Shown here: in pieces, positions 61,793-64,000 of the stretch | Layout: every line of letters begins with the position of its first letter | How positions within the stretch are numbered: the stretch's first letter is position 1 | Assembly: GCF_000001735.4 (NCBI RefSeq) | Contig: NC_003070.9 | Coordinates: forward strand, 30,179,971-30,243,970 | Reading direction: 5' to 3' | Origin: Arabidopsis thaliana | Lineage: Eukaryota > Streptophyta > Magnoliopsida > Brassicales > Brassicaceae | Length of the DNA stretch: 64,000 nucleotides | The notes under the pieces: generated by a model | The model's database searches: none | What the model was told of the DNA's origin: nothing | Seen by the model: only the letters and a program-made list of their open reading frames with translations | Translations under genes and position numbers: made by a program

Positions 61793-62857
61793 ATGGAACT
61801 TATCCCCAATCTTCCCGACGACGTTGCTCGCGAGTGTCTCCTTCGCTCCTCCTACCAACAGTTCCCTGTCATCGCCTCCGTTTGCAGAGCCTGGAACCGT
61901 GAAGTCTCTCTCTCTCAGTTTTTACATCAGCGAAAAGCTTCACGCCATAGCCAAGAGCTTCTTATTCTGTCTCAGGCTCGTGTCGACCCCGCTGGATCCG
62001 GAAAGATCATCGCTACGCCTGAATACCGGATCTCTGTTCTCGAATCCGGGTCGGGTCTTTGGACGGAGCTTCCTCCGATTCCTGGTCAAACCAAAGGACT
62101 TCCTCTGTTCTGCAGATTGGTTTCCGTTGGATCCGATCTTATTGTCTTGGGTGGGCTTGACCCGATTACGTGGCAGGCCCATGATTCGGTATTCGTCTTC
62201 AGTTTTCTCACTTCCAAATGGCGCGTGGGGGCAACCATGCCAGGTGTACGGAGGTCCTTCTTCGGATGCGCTTCGGATTCGGATCGGACGGTGCTGGTTG
62301 CGGGTGGACACAACGAAGAGAAATGTGCGCTTACGTCAGCTATGGTGTATGACGTGTCAGAAGACAAGTGGACGTTTTTGCCGGATATGGCGCGGGAACG
62401 AGACGAGTGCAAAGCGGTATTCCATGCTGGCAGATTCCACGTCATCGGTGGATATGCCACTGAGGAACAGGGGCAGTTTAGTAAAACAGCCGAATCGTTC
62501 GATGTGTCTACGTGGGAGTGGGGTCCACTTACGGAGGACTTCCTCGACGACACCGGCGATACCGTTAGCCCTCCGACCTGCGTCGCCGGTGGGGATTTGT
62601 ACGCGTGCTGGGGTGGCGATGTGATGATGTTTCTAAATGACAAGTGGCAAAAGGTGGGCCAGATCCCTGCTGATGTGTACAATGTTACTTACGTAGCGGT
62701 GAGGCCCGGGATGCTGATTGTGATCGGCAACGGGAAGGCGTTGGCTGGATACGGTGAAGCCACCGTAGGGTATATATGTGATTTAAGTAGCTCACGATGG
62801 GTAAAATTGGAAACACACGGTGGTCATGTTCAAGCTGGCTGCTTCTTGGAGGTCTAA
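61793..62857 (+). CDS. KMD1: Kelch-repeat F-box protein KMD1 (KFB20)
   Basis: A single exon of 354 residues (AT1G80440, KISS ME DEADLY 1). The F-box is at residues 2-45 (LIPNLPDDVARECLLRSS onward) and binds ASK1 of the SCF ubiquitin ligase. Five or so kelch blades follow, recognisable by paired Gly and spaced Tyr/Trp: LIVLGGLDP, VLVAGGHNE, FHVIGGYATE and LYACWGGDV. Family members send type-B ARR cytokin-response factors and phenylalanine ammonia-lyases to the proteasome, so they dampen cytokinin signalling and phenylpropanoid flux. Intronless structure is normal for KMD1-4. The coding region is much more GC-rich than its surroundings, which creates long overlapping ORFs in other frames. Confidence 0.96.
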   Translation: MELIPNLPDDVARECLLRSSYQQFPVIASVCRAWNREVSLSQFLHQRKASRHSQELLILSQARVDPAGSGKIIATPEYRISVLESGSGLWTELPPIPGQTKGLPLFCRLVSVGSDLIVLGGLDPITWQAHDSVFVFSFLTSKWRVGATMPGVRRSFFGCASDSDRTVLVAGGHNEEKCALTSAMVYDVSEDKWTFLPDMARERDECKAVFHAGRFHVIGGYATEEQGQFSKTAESFDVSTWEWGPLTEDFLDDTGDTVSPPTCVAGGDLYACWGGDVMMFLNDKWQKVGQIPADVYNVTYVAVRPGMLIVIGNGKALAGYGEATVGYICDLSSSRWVKLETHGGHVQAGCFLEV

Positions 62858-64000
62858 TGGAAAACCTATTCATCTTTGGAGTTTGAACCTAAACCGCAAC
62901 AAACCAATGGGTAGTCTCGTGTGTCAATCTACAAATCTTTTCATGAACAACAAAATAAAGAAATATTGTATTTATTCAGTGTCACTTTACCAAATATTTA
63001 TGTTCTCTATACAAAACTTCAAAAGGAAGATTTGAACTTTTAGGTTCTCTATACAAAACTGATCTAATTATATAATTGCAAGCAAACAAACTTTCGAAAC
63101 ATGTGTCGACACAAAACTTTTAAAGTTTATTAAAGGAGCCTTGATTTTGGTATCCAAGAACTTTAATGGGTTTCATAGACTAGTCCTATTAATTTTTTTA
63201 CTCGAGGCCCAAATAGACCAGATTTTGAATGATGAACTTTTGATCTTTAAATGGGCTTTTGGATGGGACTTGAGACAAATGGATGGCTAGGATTAGAGCA
63301 GAGGTTTGAAATATGGATTACACCTGAGGGGCAGAGTTCGAAGATAGACTGACAACAGACTTTAAAGAGAGATGCAGAGACACCCTCTGTTACAAGTAAC
63401 ATCTATTTAATATCGATACAAAAGAAAAGTGCATTATATTTTCAGCAGGAGAATTAAATCGTAGCCGTTGAATCTGCAGAGGAAATAGGCGCCGCTTCGT
63501 TCTGCGTCACAGCTTTGTCATTAAATCCAACGGCTGGCAGCTTTATGACACACACAAACAATTGAATTGGAGCAGTGTTAAACTGTACAGAGAATTTAGC
63601 TTCTTTAGTTTCTTTCTTAACCAAAAAGTCAACACATTTTTGTATCTATTATAAGTCGGCCTATTTAGCCTATCTTTTCATTCATCTCCATACACACATC
63701 ATCAACTTTATTGTAAGGAAAAATTTAAGATACGAAGACGATTACGCTAGCTTGATCGTTGTAGACTTGTCAAAAAGTACTACTTTCCAAAAGAAAATTG
63801 AGCATTGTGGTTATATTATCTTTTTTCAAGAAATTTAGAAACTAGATAGCTTGTGTTTTGGATCCCACGTATTAATGGTTAGATAAAAGATCTAAAAAGA
63901 CATTGATTTATATGCTCGTGAAATGATGTCTTCCTTGACTAATGTAAGTAATTGCCGCGTATAGAATAAGATTTTTTTGTATTCCAAAAGGAAGTGGAGT
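62858..64000. other. KMD1 3' flank and downstream intergenic DNA
   Basis: KMD1 3'UTR followed by AT-rich sequence to the window end. A slightly GC-richer patch at 63465-63545 contains CCGTTGAATC and CCAACGGC motifs, perhaps part of the next gene's promoter. No gene is supported. Confidence 0.6.

Noticed and set aside
61662..62624. 320-codon plus-strand ORF in another frame over KMD1
   Set aside because: It lacks any domain and follows from the high GC of KMD1. The true frame has F-box and kelch motifs.
62086..62682. 198-codon antisense ORF within KMD1
   Set aside because: Shadow ORF of a GC-rich coding region, with no recognisable motif or promoter.

Overview
The window reads as plant nuclear euchromatin, and the encoded proteins match Arabidopsis thaliana. 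I recognise an uninterrupted run of chromosome 1 genes in their known order, approximately AT1G80260 to AT1G80440. Locus numbers come from memory of the families, not from a search. Exons were joined by hand at splice sites. Every complete model keeps its reading frame across all junctions and gives the length I remember for that protein. The sequence also shows AT-rich spacers and short introns. No transposon, CRISPR array or viral insertion was recognised.

Layout. 1-541: 3' end of a gamma-tubulin complex component (+). 1295-3361: PPR596 (+). 3869-6171: membrane-anchored alpha/beta hydrolase (-). 8615-9604: family 64 glycosyltransferase (+). 11984-14310: plastid ATP/ADP carrier NTT1 (+). 14981-16375: molybdate transporter MOT2 (+). 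16812-17926: 2-oxoglutarate oxygenase (+). 18091-22193: tandem gibberellin 3-oxidases GA3OX4 and GA3OX2 (both -). 25529-28080: katanin p60 KTN1 (-). 28766-30673: aminotransferase ISS1/VAS1 (-). 34724-36891: cyclin CYCA2;4 (+). 37362-39814: glycerate kinase GLYK (+). 41810-42732: IAA15 (-). 45894-47390: membrane RING-H2 protein (+). 47993-54862: NatA auxiliary subunit NAA15 (-). 55474-57193: XRCC1 (-). 57814-57895: tRNA-Ser(AGA) (+). 61793-62857: kelch F-box protein KMD1 (+).

These are independent genes, not an operon, but several touch hormone biology. GA3OX2 and GA3OX4 make bioactive gibberellin. ISS1/VAS1 drains the auxin precursor indole-3-pyruvate. IAA15 represses auxin responses. KMD1 promotes degradation of cytokinin-response regulators. 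KTN1, CYCA2;4 and the GCP fragment act in microtubule and cell-cycle control. GLYK closes photorespiration.

I found no clearly undescribed multi-gene system. The best second-look items are a GC-AG intron required by the XRCC1 frame, a piece of MOT2 coding sequence repeated in its own 3' flank, an aspartate in the nucleophile position of the hydrolase, the start structure of GLYK for dual localisation, a 185-bp tandem repeat block beside IAA15, a coding-like relic upstream of GA3OX2, and an orphan TATA box with a short basic ORF at 10.0 kb.
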